Source: Glandiceps talaboti (taxonomy: Eukaryota > Hemichordata > Enteropneusta > Spengelidae). From it: 62,000 nt of DNA. The position numbers were made by a program, and so were the translations under genes. Positions 1 through 42,700 of the stretch are shown here, piece after piece. Under the pieces are notes generated by a model, which searched no databases, had not been told where the DNA came from, and saw only the letters and a program-made list of their open reading frames with translations. The stretch covers positions 16,469,842 through 16,531,841 of the forward strand of contig NC_135549.1 of the NCBI RefSeq assembly GCF_964340395.1, read 5' to 3'. Every line of letters starts with the position of its first letter. Within the stretch, counting starts at the first letter, position 1.

Positions 1-339
1 TCATGGATTTCCATGCACCTGTCATCAGTAACAACTTAAAACTGACCAATCAAATTGTCCATTCTCTTTTATATTCAAATCTCAACATCGGTATGCAAAT
101 TTCACTGTTTTTGCTTCCTTTATAAGAAGGAAACAGTAATTTATATGCATATGGATTGGTTGCACAAAACTTTTTATAACATACACAAGTTCTTTCCTTC
201 CAAGTTTGATTAAACATGTTCTATACTAGTTTCAAATTTGTCCAGTGATATACCTATGTTACCCCCTACTAGGTTCAAATTAGTGTGATGAAATACCTGA
301 ATATACCCCTACTAGGTTCAAATTGGTCTGATGACATAC

Positions 340-29495
<29,156 letters not shown>

Positions 29496-29670
29496 CTGAA
29501 ATACAACAACATATCAGTTCTAAGTAAATTTGAAATTCAATTTACAGCTGTGAAATGTATCAATAATACCATTGAACATATCGTCATAAATCTAATTCGA
29601 TCAAAGATGAGCCATGTACATGTGTGGTATCCATTACATGTACATGTAACACAACATTTTCACAAAAAAA

Positions 29671-29671
29671 C

Positions 29672-29728
<57 letters not shown>

Positions 29729-29729
29729 G
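29671..29729. repeat. (CTGT)n microsatellite
   Basis: About 15 pure CTGT units in the intron (sense strand ACAG), about 175 bp upstream of the acceptor at 29496. Confidence 0.97.
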
Positions 29730-32700
29730 GAGGAATGTGACAAATGATTAGCAATGCTACTATTAAAGACTATTATCATTGTTGGAAATTATATTTGTAC
29801 AGATTCTCGCAAATATAATCAAGCAATACATTTCCTGGTACAACAAATTTAATAAAAATTGACAAAATGCCATCATACATATTGGTTATTAGTCACAGTC
29901 TTTCTTTCCAAGAGGCAGAAATGATTATACACGTTATTAAGGTCATAGAAAACAATATCAAACTGTGTACAAAATTATAGAAAATGGCAAAACAATATGC
30001 CGAAGTAAGCACCAGGAGGTATAGCAGAATAATGATCACACACATCATTTCTAGTTTTAAACAGGAAGATCTTTCTCCTGTCATACATTCAGGAACATTC
30101 TATTCAGAATTTCAGCATTTGCTACCTAAAGATGTATAGAGGTAGTAGGTGAATGATCTATTCTAGATTATTTTGAACAGTAATATATCAGCTTAGTATA
30201 ATCAATACCTGGGGTACAAAAAGCCCACATTAAGAAAGATGAGCATAAAGTAATTCTTCCACAGTAATACTATCACAAGGTCAGTATGACCTTGTAGTAT
30301 GTTGTCAACTGTGATGCTTTCTGCCTACAGACATCTTTTCCATCAACTATGACGATTTTTCCTAAGATATAGAGTGTTTTGGCTTACAGTGTGTTCATTA
30401 GTTGTTGGATGTTTGAGTTCTATTATCCAATTTTCCATGTCCAATAGGCACTGATGTTTGGGGTTCTATTCATCTGACCAATAGACATTGTTTGATGTTG
30501 GTGTATTCATCCGATGTTTGGGTTCTGTTTATATGGTGTTTGCATTCTATTTATTTGATGTTTGGGGTTCTATAGGCTGAGAATATTCATCTGATATGTT
30601 GGATTCTATTTATCTGATGTTTAGGTTTCTATTTTTCTGAACAATAAACAGTGGCTGATGTTTTGGGTCTAGCTATCTATAGGATGTTTCATGCCCAAAA
30701 GACAATGTTTAATATTTGGAGTTATATTTATCATATCTTATGTTTCATGTCCAACAGACAGTTTGGTGTTTTAGGTTGTATTTATCTGACTTGAGGTTCT
30801 ATTTATCTGATGTTTTGAGTTATATTTATCTGATGTTTCATGCTCAATAGACAATATTTGACGTTTGGGGTTCTATTTATTTGATATCTAATGCTCAATA
30901 GATAGTATTTGATGTTTGTGGGGTTCTATTTATCTGATGTTTGCGGTTCTATTTATTTGATGTTTCATGCTTAATAGATAATTTTTGATGTTTGGGGTTC
31001 TATTTATCTCATGTTTCATGCTCAACAGACAATATTTGATGTTCGATTTATCTGATGTTTCATGCTCAATAGACAATATTTGATGTTTGGGGTTCTATTT
31101 ATCTGATGTTTGGGGTTCTATTTAACTGATGTTTCATGTTCAATAGACAATATTTGATGTTTGGAGATTCTATTTATCTGATGTTTTATGTGCAATAGAT
31201 ATCATTTGATGTTCTATTTATCGATGTTTGGGGTTCTATTTATTTGATGTTTAACGTTCAACACACAACACACACTGTTTAATATTTAGCATTACATGAT
31301 ATAGCTACCAATAACACCAGGTATCACTATGCCTCCTTGTGAGAATATGTCCGGCAGAAATTAATTATATAAATATGTAACAACAAGTACCAACTCTTAT
31401 TACGTATACCAGGTGTTTATGGTTTCCATTATTCATTTGTATAGTTATGGCGAGTCCTGACAGGTAATAGATGATGTTCACAATTTTACAAAATATTTCA
31501 CTTCTGAAAAACTCAAAACTTATCAGCTTTACTTCTTGCATGTGTACTGATTACAGATATGATACACACTAAATTCGTCATGTGTAACAGTATTCTAAAA
31601 CAGGGAATGATGTCGTACCTGTTACAATTTACGAAAAAAGTAAACGACGCAGAACCTGTTACAATTTACGAAAACAGCAAACGACGCAGTACCTGTTAAA
31701 ATTTATAACACGTTATTTGATAAATTGGATGTATTTTATATCATTCCATTTGCCTGGAATTGCAAATTCTGATTAAGTGCATATTCAAAACAGAGTACTG
31801 TCAGTGGTGCAGTTAAAATCCTCAAGACAATCTCATCACAGAATAATATGATGCCCTGCATACAAAGATGGTTGTGCGGACAACAAATAAGTCATGGCCC
31901 GTAACCCATAAAAGATGAAAAAACTCAACCTGTCTCACAGCAACTGTATGTACATCTCCAGAGATAAAATATTGGAGCGCAGTTTATTTGTCCCATTGGT
32001 TCCATTATATATTGCATATATATATACTTGTATATATGCTTCAAGCTCATTAAGTACATACAGCCTGTCATGTTTTAGTCCCTTCTCTGGCTATACTTGG
32101 CAACTACAATGTACATGTCATTTAATGGAATAGGTGGCCTCAGAGAGAAAAGTCTTTGAACTTTTGTCGAAACTTCAACTTCATGAGAAAAAAATATCAA
32201 TATTTAATAATAAAATTTAATTCAATACTGTATTATAAAAGAAAACAGTATTTACTATTATTGTATGTAAGCTCATAAATTTTGCTGGTTTAATTTAAAG
32301 TTTAATGAAATTAGTATTCTGGAAAAAATGTTCAAGGCTTTTTTTTTTACACTGATTTGATCATTTCCCTTTCCAACTTTCATTTCAATTCAGAAACTTG
32401 GTGACAGCGCCCTCTATAGACAATAGCTGACAACTTCCATACACTGACATGCATCGTAATTCATTAAAAGTTGACAAATTAACTTCCAAACTGATTCCCC
32501 ATTGTAAGCATGAAAATGTACAATGGGCAAGCCATAAAATACCCGTACTACGATTGGTAGAGAGAATTTCTCCTGTCGAGTGGCTCATTGTAAATAAAGA
32601 AAATGGCTGACCATAGTTGTTAAATAGTACTTCTTGTTCAAATAAGGTTTTATTAATTAAATCAGCCAAAATTAAAAAGTGTCTTTATAGAGTAGCTTAA

Positions 32701-33600
32701 GCCAAAACAATTAGATTGTTTATTGACGTCTTTCAAACACTTTCAAACTTTCAAGGGGGTGGGGGGTGGGGGTGGGGGGGTGGGCAGTGGGCGAGTGTAC
32801 TACTTAGGGGATGATTGTCATCTGAGGGTACCCTGGGTATTATACCAGAAAAATCCTTCTCTGTTTTACATGGCATTTAGTCCTAGCTCTATAAAATCAC
32901 TCACAATTAAAGAGATCAACATGTTTTTCCATCATTTTATGATGAAATTGTTATTTCAAATGTAATAAAGACAAAACAAGACTAAACATATAGCCGATTG
33001 CTGTCGACCCCAATGCATCTTGGAACTGGAAAAATCGACCATTTCAGCTGAGCGTGGTAAATCATTACCATATATGATATCAGCTCATTTGATAGTGGAC
33101 TAATAGCCAGCCTCCAGCACATCATGTGAAAGGAACATGTTGATGGAGAACCAAAACATCACAGCTGTATATCTCTACCTAAATACTGATTATCTGATTT
33201 AGAAATGCTGCTGATCAATTAAAACCTGAGCAAGGCTGAATATTAAAAGGAATTCATTTGTGAATATAAACAGGAAATCACACTTCAAGTCCCTGTCTAC
33301 TTTCATTTTCTTTTGTTATGTAAAGTTTTCTGAATATGCCAAAATTTAAGCATATCAACTTGATAGATTATCTCCACTGTCAGCTTCTTCAATTAGGCAC
33401 TGTGATAAAGATGCATTTTGCTTTCAGAAATATTGCAGTCATATGACAAAGGAAGACAGAATTTGACAGTTATGAGGAAATTTCGGTTGTAAATATATGC
33501 CAAAATAATTCATAATTCTATTCATAATTTTGCATTCATAGTTCACTAAGACCTTCTGTAATTTCAAGGCGTATGGTAATTGACTGAGTGACTGACTGGG
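29730..33600. other. Large CADPS intron or flank, degenerate repeats
   Basis: 30400-31290 is a degenerate array of about 50-bp units around ttgatgtttggggttctatt, tatctgatgtttcatgc and tcaatagacaatat. 31617-31705 has two and a half units of 37 bp (acctgttacaatttacg then aaacgacgcag). 32755-32793 is a G-rich plus-strand tract. No exon is recognised. Confidence 0.7.
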
Positions 33601-33608
33601 TGTATAAC

Positions 33609-33783
33609 CAGTGTGCCCTCTATCTTAGCCAATTTGACACACCACTGATGCACACAAGTTCTAGTGGCACACCAAAATTTGGTGTTCCCCTATCTCTTAC
33701 TATGTGGTGACTCACAAGAAATGCCAGTTTTTATCATTTTGACTCACAACAACAAAATTTGGCTATCATTAGAGGGTACACTG
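33609..33783. mobile_element. hAT-like MITE (175 bp)
   Basis: The inverted ends are CAGTGTGCCCTCTAT...TAGCCAATTT and the reverse complement of AATTTGGCTAT.ATTAGAGGGTACACTG. CAGTG...CACTG ends with CCCTCTA are typical of hAT elements. No convincing 8-bp TSD remains. Confidence 0.65.
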
Positions 33784-33823
33784 TTTACTTACTGACTCAC
33801 TCTAGGTATGATAATTGATTGAT

Positions 33824-33888
33824 TGACTGACTGACTGACTGACTGACTGACTGACTGACTGACTGACTGACTGACCGACCGACTGACT
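33824..33888. repeat. (GACT)n microsatellite
   Basis: About 15 units of GACT with two GACC variants near the end. Confidence 0.95.
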
Positions 33889-34304
33889 GGGTACATGGGT
33901 GTATAATAATTGACTCACTGACTGATTTAAAAGAGATGTTTTTGCCTAACATTCAGAAAATCCATTGAATGTTCATCAACTATTAGTATTCACATAGAGC
34001 TATCCAGAGCACAGACCATCACAAGTAAAAATAGCGAAAATTTGATTTAACTTGATGGAATTCATATCCCCCTACTACTACTATGACAGACATGTACATT
34101 TCATGAATACTGAAATTATAGATAGATCATGTCCATTCACACTATCAATCTACATATGAATACATTGTTCTACCTCACTGAAATTTGTCACGAACATTTA
34201 CAATAACACTACAATGGACTCAGATTTGTAATAGTTTCATTTACATCTTATAATATAGGTATTCATATGCAAACTGCCTGAATATGACAAGATTCTATAA
34301 GTTC

Positions 34305-34560
34305 ATTAAGGTCCTGTTTACATGACGCCGTTTGAAAATGAAAACGTAACTATTTTGCTGCGTTTGATCCTCCTCTTTACGCCCTGATGCCAAAACACAC
34401 ATGAAAATGCCACAATTTGAAAGTACTGCCGAAAAAAGATTGTTTTCAAAGTAATCCATTTTCAACAGAGTATTAAAGTGAAAACAGGAAAGATTCGAAA
34501 ACGGAATTTTGTAAATGGCCGAAAACAGAACAGCAAGAAAACGTACATATTTGACTTCAG
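34305..34560. mobile_element. Possible DNA-transposon remnant (gaaaacg-rich)
   Basis: The sequence starts gtcctgtttacatgacgccg and is rich in gaaaacg/cgttttc words, the style of a widespread invertebrate TIR repeat family. A matching opposite end was not found, so the call is tentative. The 112-codon minus frame over it is not recognisable as a protein. Confidence 0.35.
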
Positions 34561-35595
34561 AAACGAACTTTTGATGACATACTTTACGAATGTGTGTAAC
34601 AATGTTGTTACACTTGCATATGTATAAAAACATGACTTTTTTTAACGTGTTCTGTCTTTGGTGTTTCTGTAGAAATGATTTTAAAAAATGTTCGTCTGAC
34701 TATAATCGGTATGATGTACGTAAATGCATCAAAACACATCAAACAAAATTCATTTTTCCTGTTTTTTGATTTCAAAATGTTGTCATGTAATTTCAAGGTT
34801 TAAAAACCATGTCAAAGTTTTGTACTGTATTACTTCACCTGAAATATTCTTGATTCCGATTTCACTCAAAGTCGGAGTTGGAAACAAGAATTTCTAATTG
34901 AGAGTGTCTTGACATGAACACCGAAATGAACAGGACAGTCCTGTATGTACACGAAATTTATTCCCATAGGTCAGATCCAGGACTACTTTGACGTCAATTG
35001 CAGTTAAATACATTATAGCGTAGGCTTTGCTATGTTAGTACATGTATGTCTTAACTCTACCAGAAAAACTGTCCATTTCAGAAAAGGACAGCTGTTACAG
35101 ATTGAAATTTAATAACCACAAAAACAATTTTTTGATAACAAAAGTGAGAACAGTACCTGGAGAATGATATCATTTTTCAGATTAATATCATATTCAGTTG
35201 CTATGGGGAATTCAAAAGAAATGATAGCTTAAGTTTCATTTTTGATAATATTTTATCAATTTTTTTTTTCAATATATTTCAAACTGAAATACTAAGTGTT
35301 CTAGTTGGTTTGTGCCACATTTTGCTAGTGTACAATATCTCTGGTGATATATGATATTACATCACATTGAAACACGTACTACATAAAATCAATTGGTGAT
35401 GACTACATACTTAGCACTAATATCAATTTTGCTCAATGTAAAATGGACATGAAATATATTATATTGAATATAATTTCACCTAATTTTGAAGACACTGAAC
35501 CTTTGTTTTTGTTTTTGTTTTTGTTTACTTCAGAAACACTTCCCAATTGTATGTTATAAGTGTATCCTATGTTGGGGGTATAAATACGAGCCTAA

Positions 35596-35632
35596 ACCAC
35601 CACCATCCCCACCCCCACCACCCCCATCCCAC
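35596..35632 (-). other. Possible G-quadruplex on the sense strand
   Basis: The plus strand reads as repeated CCCC and CCACC runs, giving GGGG-TGG-TGGGGG-TGGGG on the minus strand. If the CADPS primary transcript reaches here, its intron RNA would carry the G-rich form. Confidence 0.4.
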
Positions 35633-36946
35633 ACAGCACATCCATTTTTGGGGTTAAAACATACAAAACACTGTAAAACAATAGGAAATGTAAGGTGTTT
35701 ATGAAGCCAATGGAATCTAATATGGATACCCATGGTTTTGTTCATTATTTTTGTTCAAGTTACGAAGTGTGAGAAAAGTTAGTGGCCTTTAATATTAAGT
35801 CACTGGAGCTGTAGTTATAGTGTTTGTTTATCTAGGCTACCAGTGGGGGGTAGACAAGTGCTAGCATAGATTCAGATCCAACATAGACAAGCTAGCATTA
35901 ATGCTACCTCGGTAGTACTAGTAGAATCTAATTACACCCTAAGTCATTGTATGTAGGTCCCTAACAAAAATTAAGACATAAATTGTGGGAAACATAATAC
36001 ATTTTATATGATTCTACTTCCATTGCCTGGTTCTCAAACCCTAATCACTTTGGTTTATCAGGAAAAACAGATCTTCCACTATATACGTTTCATGCTCTAT
36101 CCAAAATATCAAGTATGAAATTTCATGAAGTTTCCATTTCGCCTGATCAACTCAAAGTGAGGCATAAAAGGGGGATTTTGGTTGCTATGCCAACTAAATA
36201 TAGATTATGAGTCATAGTCATATGGTGATATAATTTGATAAATGCAATTTATAACATCGTTATGCTCTCTTAATTTTAGTGTAACCTAGAAGTGAATTGT
36301 CATGGCAAAGATATCGTTTCTCATGATGATGAAATATCCAAATAAACATAGTTTATCAATATTTGATGAATAGTGTTTGTACTCGGCTTAATAATAATGA
36401 GATCGCATCACAAAAGTCCTGATTTCATATTCAAAGCACATATAAGCGAGAGTTATACTAGTAGTACAGTTACCTTTTATTGGAATCTAGTTTTTGAACT
36501 GACTACGTAGCTTTTATCCGAATCACTCGGACGTCATCAGATGAGTAAACAGGTATAACATTTTGAATTTTTCTAGCAGTAAATGTTATCAATATTATTA
36601 TCATTAATTTCAGTTTTCAACCTTTTGATTACTACTTTTTAATATCTGATTACAACATTTCAGAATATGTTTTCTCTCTTATCTGAGCTCTAGAATTTTT
36701 CATTTGGGATGAAAAATCTTTATCTTTACATCAAGCTAATGCCGATGACTGTGAGAGATTTACAGCGATCCAGCTGTCCCTGATCAAATCGTAAAGCTCA
36801 GTGCAGTGAATAAATCTCGTTGTCTAGAACTGTGGCTGAAATATAAACATCAGGGGTAATAAATTTCTACGCATGATAAATCCCAACCACTGCATCTCAT
36901 GAAACTTACATCTCAAGCGAATCACATGCATGTCCGGATATATACA

Positions 36947-37237
36947 CAGGGTTCGAAATTAACACTAGTCCCATGCCCACAGACTACCAATTCTTGTCAT
37001 GGGGCTACCATAATTTGCAGCTGGTAGCCCACTCAGGCTACCACTGATTATGTGATGAAGATGGAAGTCTTAGATATATGGACATGAAAGAATTTTAATA
37101 ACACATATATTTCCAATAGAGGAAATTTGTTTCCAGTTCAGGAATATGGGACTACAGGTCACAATCCTTGGGCTGCCAATTTCTGAAATCGGTAGCCCAC
37201 TAGGACTACCAAAGAAAAAAGTTAATTTCGAGCCCTG
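36947..37237. mobile_element. hAT-like MITE (291 bp) with 17-bp TIRs
   Basis: CAGGGTTCGAAATTAAC at 36947-36963 matches the reverse complement of GTTAATTTCGAGCCCTG at 37221-37237 with one mismatch. Both ends are followed inward by ggctacca/tggtagcc-type sequence (about 37007-37041 and 37190-37210). CAGGG ends with a GAAATTAAC extension are a common hAT-N type. Flanking 8-mers are not identical, so the TSD is uncertain. Confidence 0.8.
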
Positions 37238-37249
37238 AATACATGACAG

Positions 37250-38967
37250 CGCGTCGACAAGGCATATGTGTTGCATATAAAAATCATGCATCTATCTGTT
37301 ACAAAAATGTATTAACAAAGGGATCTCAGTTACATTGCTGAAAATAGAATTAACAAGGTTTGACTAATTCCCTTATTGTACACCCCTAACTGTAATCAAC
37401 ATTTCAGAGATTATATACATACATTGCAACTAGTATACACCAATTCTCCTTATGTTCTGAAATCTAATCTCAAGATCTTTTCAAATAAAAAGCTTTATAT
37501 TGAAAGAGAAAGCTGATCTGTGTTTTCATTTCATTCACAGATTACATTAAAATGCTTTTAAGTTACTGTAATGAATATATCCCTCTATTGACATTCTCTT
37601 TTTTTGATTTGATCATGTCCTGGTCCTCCCACATTTCACCTCTCACCTCTGACCTCTGACCTTCATAATCAAAGGAGAATGTGCATTCATCGATGAATAC
37701 AGTAATGATTTTAGATAAACAAGACAATTCTGATTCTGGTGTTCTAAAAGTTAAAATATTGTACTCTGTAGTTTTTGGTGTCAAAAAATTTCAAGAAAGT
37801 GGTGATTGATATATAAATGCTTGAAATGCATGGCAAAGACGATTAATAGTACACACTGCATGGGCATTTGTGCTACATTGTCAAAGTCGTATGGTTTTCA
37901 TCGCATATCTTGGTTCATTTCATTTCACAGTAACACCCAGTAAACACACTGATAGAACAAACATGTAACATTTACACCCATTGGCAGATACAAGATGAAA
38001 TTCTCTCATGAGCATTAATTCATTGGAGTCTAGAATTCACAAGCAGACGAACCAGTTGGTGCATGAAGACAACACGAGTACTAAAACGACAACATACATG
38101 CCAGCCACGTACATTGATGGATTTCAGCAATAAACTTTGGCTAGTACATAGACATCAAAATATGGGACAAAATGCTAACTTTGATCTGTACACTGGTATG
38201 AATTAATGCAGATAATGTATTACCTATTTTTAATATCATTCCATCCATTAATAATATCTAGTCAAACAAATTGCATACATCAAAGATATTAATATTGCTG
38301 TCAATTCTTGTTACATAGTTGAATGAGCATGAAAATCTGAAACTTTATATATGCCATTAATCAAACATACTCACTAATAAGGACTAATTGAACCTGTAAA
38401 TCTACCACGACCTGCCAGGGAGTCGCTTTTCATTATACAGTTGGGTTGAAATGAACACCCAAGCTTTCATAAATTATGTATTTCTTTCATAATTTTAAAT
38501 GAGGGTCATTAATCACTGTTTCTAAAAATATACCTTATGAGGGAGGCCTATACTGGGTGGGCTAACATATAGCTGACAAGGTCAGGGTGAATCCATGGCC
38601 ATGTGAAATCAGCAGAGATACCAGCAAAACATTAATTACAACAGTTTCTTTTTTTAGAAAGAAATAATGACTTGAAATTTCACTGACTTTGATTGATTGA
38701 TAGATTAGAAGATTCCACTCAGACTCTTAAAAAGCGAAAGTATATGAGGCATGTGAGATTCAATGTGAAAGATACGGGAGTGAAACTGTATGCGTCTCTA
38801 TTTGACTTGGTTAACACATTACATGTAAAGCATGACCGGAGCTATACTTGTGACTCCCTTTATGGCATGTAAACAAAAAGTGTGACAAGCTTTACAATCA
38901 TGTGCGCATATAAATTATGTATGTCCTATTTTGAAAGCATTGGAAAAACAAGCCATTGAGAATGACA
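37250..38967. other. Intron or flank, non-coding
   Basis: AT-rich DNA without recognised exons or arrays. There is only a short ctctcacctctgacctctgac triplication near 37640. Confidence 0.55.
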
Positions 38968-39784
38968 TAGTCCCCGCTATGATTGGGTTTTAAGGAATTA
39001 GCACTACTCTGATCACGCAACAACACTTGTGAACCTAAATCAAACAGACTTAGATATGTTGTGTCTGCTTGTCGGACATGGAACATGCCTACAACAATAA
39101 AGGATTGGTCGGGTATGGGGGATCATATCAATATGAAAATGAATATGCAAATGTATGTCATAGAACACTGTCCTAATACCAACTCTGAATGAGATCTGTT
39201 CAAGCATGTCTGAGTTATGGCTTTGGACATGGAAAATTCACAAACAAAATGGCTGCCAGGCAGCCATATTGGATCGTATCACAATGAAAATGGATATGCA
39301 CATGTATGTCATAGAACACTGTCCTAATACCAACTTTGAATGAGATCTGTTCAAGCATGTCTAAGTTATGGCTTTGGACATGAAAATTCACAAACAAAAT
39401 GGCTGCCAGGCGGCCATATTGGATCGTATCATGACAACAATGAATATGCACATATATGCCATAGAACACTGTCCTAATATCAACTCTGAATGAGATCTGT
39501 GTGAGCATGTCTGAGTTATGGCTTTAGACAGGGAAAATTCGCAAACAAAATGGCTGCTAGGCGGCCATATTGGATCGTATCATAAAACAAATTGACGTGC
39601 ATATGTATGCCATAGCATGTTGCCCCTGTACCAAGTTTGAAAAAAATCGGTACAGGCATCTCCAAGAAACGGCTGCGGATGGACGGACGGACGGACACAC
39701 GGACGCACGGACACACGGACGCACGGACGGACAGACGGAACCCAATCCATAAGTCCCCGTTCCGGACTTCGTCCGCGGGGACTA
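38968..39784 (+). mobile_element. Pearl/HINE-type Helitron-like element (817 bp)
   Basis: It starts TAGTCCCCGCTATGATTGGG and ends with the reverse complement of TAGTCCCCGC, a hairpin insertion, then TATGGATTGGGTT. The core is three to four tandem units of about 150 bp (39120-39620), each containing the palindromic ATGGCTGCCAGG.GGCCAT and gagatctgtNNNagcatgtct. A GGAC/GCAC tetranucleotide array (about 39679-39736) follows, then a 3' hairpin at 39752-39783 with AGTCCCCG/CGGGGACT outer and CGGAC/GTCCG inner stems. No TSD is seen, as expected for Helitron-like insertion. The open frames here are repeat translations. Confidence 0.75.
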
Positions 39785-39789
39785 ATTAA

Positions 39790-42700
39790 CATGATTATAA
39801 AGTGTGTATGCTTTTTGTGTAATGAGTATGTGCTAAATGAATGATCATGAAACATGATAATCTATAGAAAAAGTATGATTTTTCAATGACCTTCTCATCA
39901 AATACATACAAACAAGCTGTCAATAAATTCTTGGCCAAGTATAGCATAAATTGGTTGACATGGTATGATAGCATCACATTCTGAAGTGTGCAATTTCCTA
40001 ATTAAAATAGCAGATTTTAGACACACATAGGAAGTCCAAATAGGAAGTCCATTTTACTCCACTATTCGGATGTAAACAGGGCTCTGTTGTCACAGTAACA
40101 GCTCTGTTGTCGCAGCAACATCTCCATGTACAACTTCCTGGTGATAGATGATTGGATGAAGACCATTCTGTTGTCACCAACTGTCACCTAATCCACATAG
40201 ATATCCACAGCAAACCCATTATGCATGTACTCATTACAACCAATTACTAACGCTGAACTACTAGTAAGCCATGGGACGAATGCAATGATTTCATCAGTCT
40301 GAAATTACTTCTTATCAAGTAGCTTCTAGGGCAAACTAGACATGTGGGGATTTTTGTCTTAAACTTCTCTGCTATGGTCAGACTCTAATATAGAATTACA
40401 TGGAAAGTAACATCTGTACATGTACTTTTGTACTCTTTTAGTGATTACATCAGATCACAACCAGTGACGAAATAGTCAGATTACTATTTTTTTTAAACAT
40501 TCTTCTTTTCGCATTTTGCCCAGGGTTCTGTTTACAAATTGGTCAGTGAAAGACAATATGCACTTACATTACACAGGACATATGTGTATTTACTTTCTTT
40601 GTCATCAATATGGTGACAGACCTTTCAGTGGCACGATATGTTTTGTTACTTTTAATGTATATTAGTGTGCATATGGAAAATTACTGGTTGAAAATTCAAA
40701 TGACGTTACAATCATTTAAACAATGATACGTTTGCTTCCAACCAACAAATATTTCAAGGCTGCTGGTAGCTAGGAGAATCAATCTAAATATACATATGAT
40801 CAGATATATGTTTGCATTATAAAGATAATGTATTCATACAATATCATGCACTGAAGATATTTTCAATAAAATTATATCTATTCGTTTCTTTTGGATAACA
40901 ATTTATGGTTGTGAACTTTTATTTTGGGCTCAAGCTTGACATTTAAAATTGGCATTCATTCAGGGATGACAGTGATGTGGTAACAAAAGTACCTATTATG
41001 GCCTCAGGGTGGCCTCAAAGTTCAGGTTTTTCCATTTAAAACGGAAGCAGCTTCCTTTCTGTATGCTTTCCTGGTTTATTATAACGTGGGAGTGTACGTT
41101 GCTTCTTTCAGTATATAGAATGATTGACAAATGCCATTGACGTCACAACATGTTCAAAAGTTTGTCATTAATGACTATGAAATCCCGAGGTCTCTGAGAG
41201 CACAAAGGTTATTTTTGAAGTCAGTATGCAATGAACGTCTCCTGGAAGGCATTCGATACATTTCATTTCATAATGTATGATTTCAAGATGGCCGCCAAGC
41301 CATAGCTGACGGCTTGAATAAATATAGTTTAATGTTCACTTACGGTGAGAAAATTTTCAAATTAGCCTCATTCAAAGGAATCAATATCCATACACTGTTC
41401 TGGAAAAACCCTTCATTATGAAATTGTGTTACTAAGCAACCAGACCCTAATTGTTCACGTATTTCATCTCAGTTTGTGTAATTTTCAATCATTCTGCTGA
41501 TGGTAGAGCTACAATACACATTATCTTTGATGATAAGTATATGATCAAATTTTTACAGATATCCAGTTTAGGCATTCAATATTGGTGATTAATTTTGAGT
41601 TCCTCATTTCAATCTATACCTCCTGATAATGATTTGTGATGTATGTGTTGTCTACTTTGTACAATGAATTGTTCTCAATTTAAAAGAAAGTTTTAGAATT
41701 TATAAAATTCTGGATTATAATAACTCCTGGTATTAATCATAATCATGAAGTTTATTTTTCCACAAATGGTAATTACTTTCAAACTTAGTAGATGAATGAC
41801 TAATATAAAACTACTGTTATGCCGCCTACATAATCAAATTAAAATGTTATTAAATATTTTCGGTCAATGTTTTATGTTGTAATCAGCTGGTATGTAACGG
41901 ACTACACTTTTCTATATACCATCAATGATGCCTGCAAAATGAGTAAACAGACACTGCGAACGAAAAATCAGATTTCAATAAAAATAACAAACTGTCAAGT
42001 TTCGCATTTGTTTTGATTTGTCTTGAATCATGACTGAATGAAAAGTTTGGCCTTTACCTTTACAAAATCCTTGCCTGTAAATGCAATTAACTTCTACTTT
42101 GTAGAACCAAAGTGTAATTAAACTTCAATTAAATAAATCAAATTAACTGGAGGAAAGAAAATTTAAACTGACAAACCGAACATAATATTAAGACCTGTTA
42201 TCTTAATCACATTCTCAAATGACTGCATCAATGGCGGCTGATAACGGTAGACATCGAACTGAGAAAAAATTAGTAAATTTCTAGAAAGTGATCGCCATTA
42301 TCTAGACTGTTGAAAAGTGTATTGATTTCATTCATTTCATTACCGGTACATGAGGTGTTCTAAAATACACGCAACTTAATTTCCTCTTTTCATGGTCTGT
42401 AATAATTTTCTAAACCTGGCAGTGTTTGTTTGTATCGACAGAAAAGAAGAACACATAGAAAATACAATGTACATAGGTTCTGAGTATCTCTTATTGATTC
42501 AGGCCGAAAGCTTCCTACAGTTGGGATGTTATATACTTAGAATGCAAATAGATGTGTAATGTGCAGTCCTCTGTCAGAGTATTCAATGAGTGTTAGGTAC
42601 AACATCCAGTTGGGGTAACTCTACTTTATGAGAATGCCAGGCAGGCACTTTTAATTCAACACTCACAAGTTCACAGAACATATGATTCCTTTGAAAGGAA

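Noticed and set aside
39215-39855. Overlapping minus-strand frames with repeated HDTIQYGRLAAILFVNF
   Set aside because: The repeated peptide comes from the tandem core of the pearl/HINE-type element, not from a repeated protein domain.
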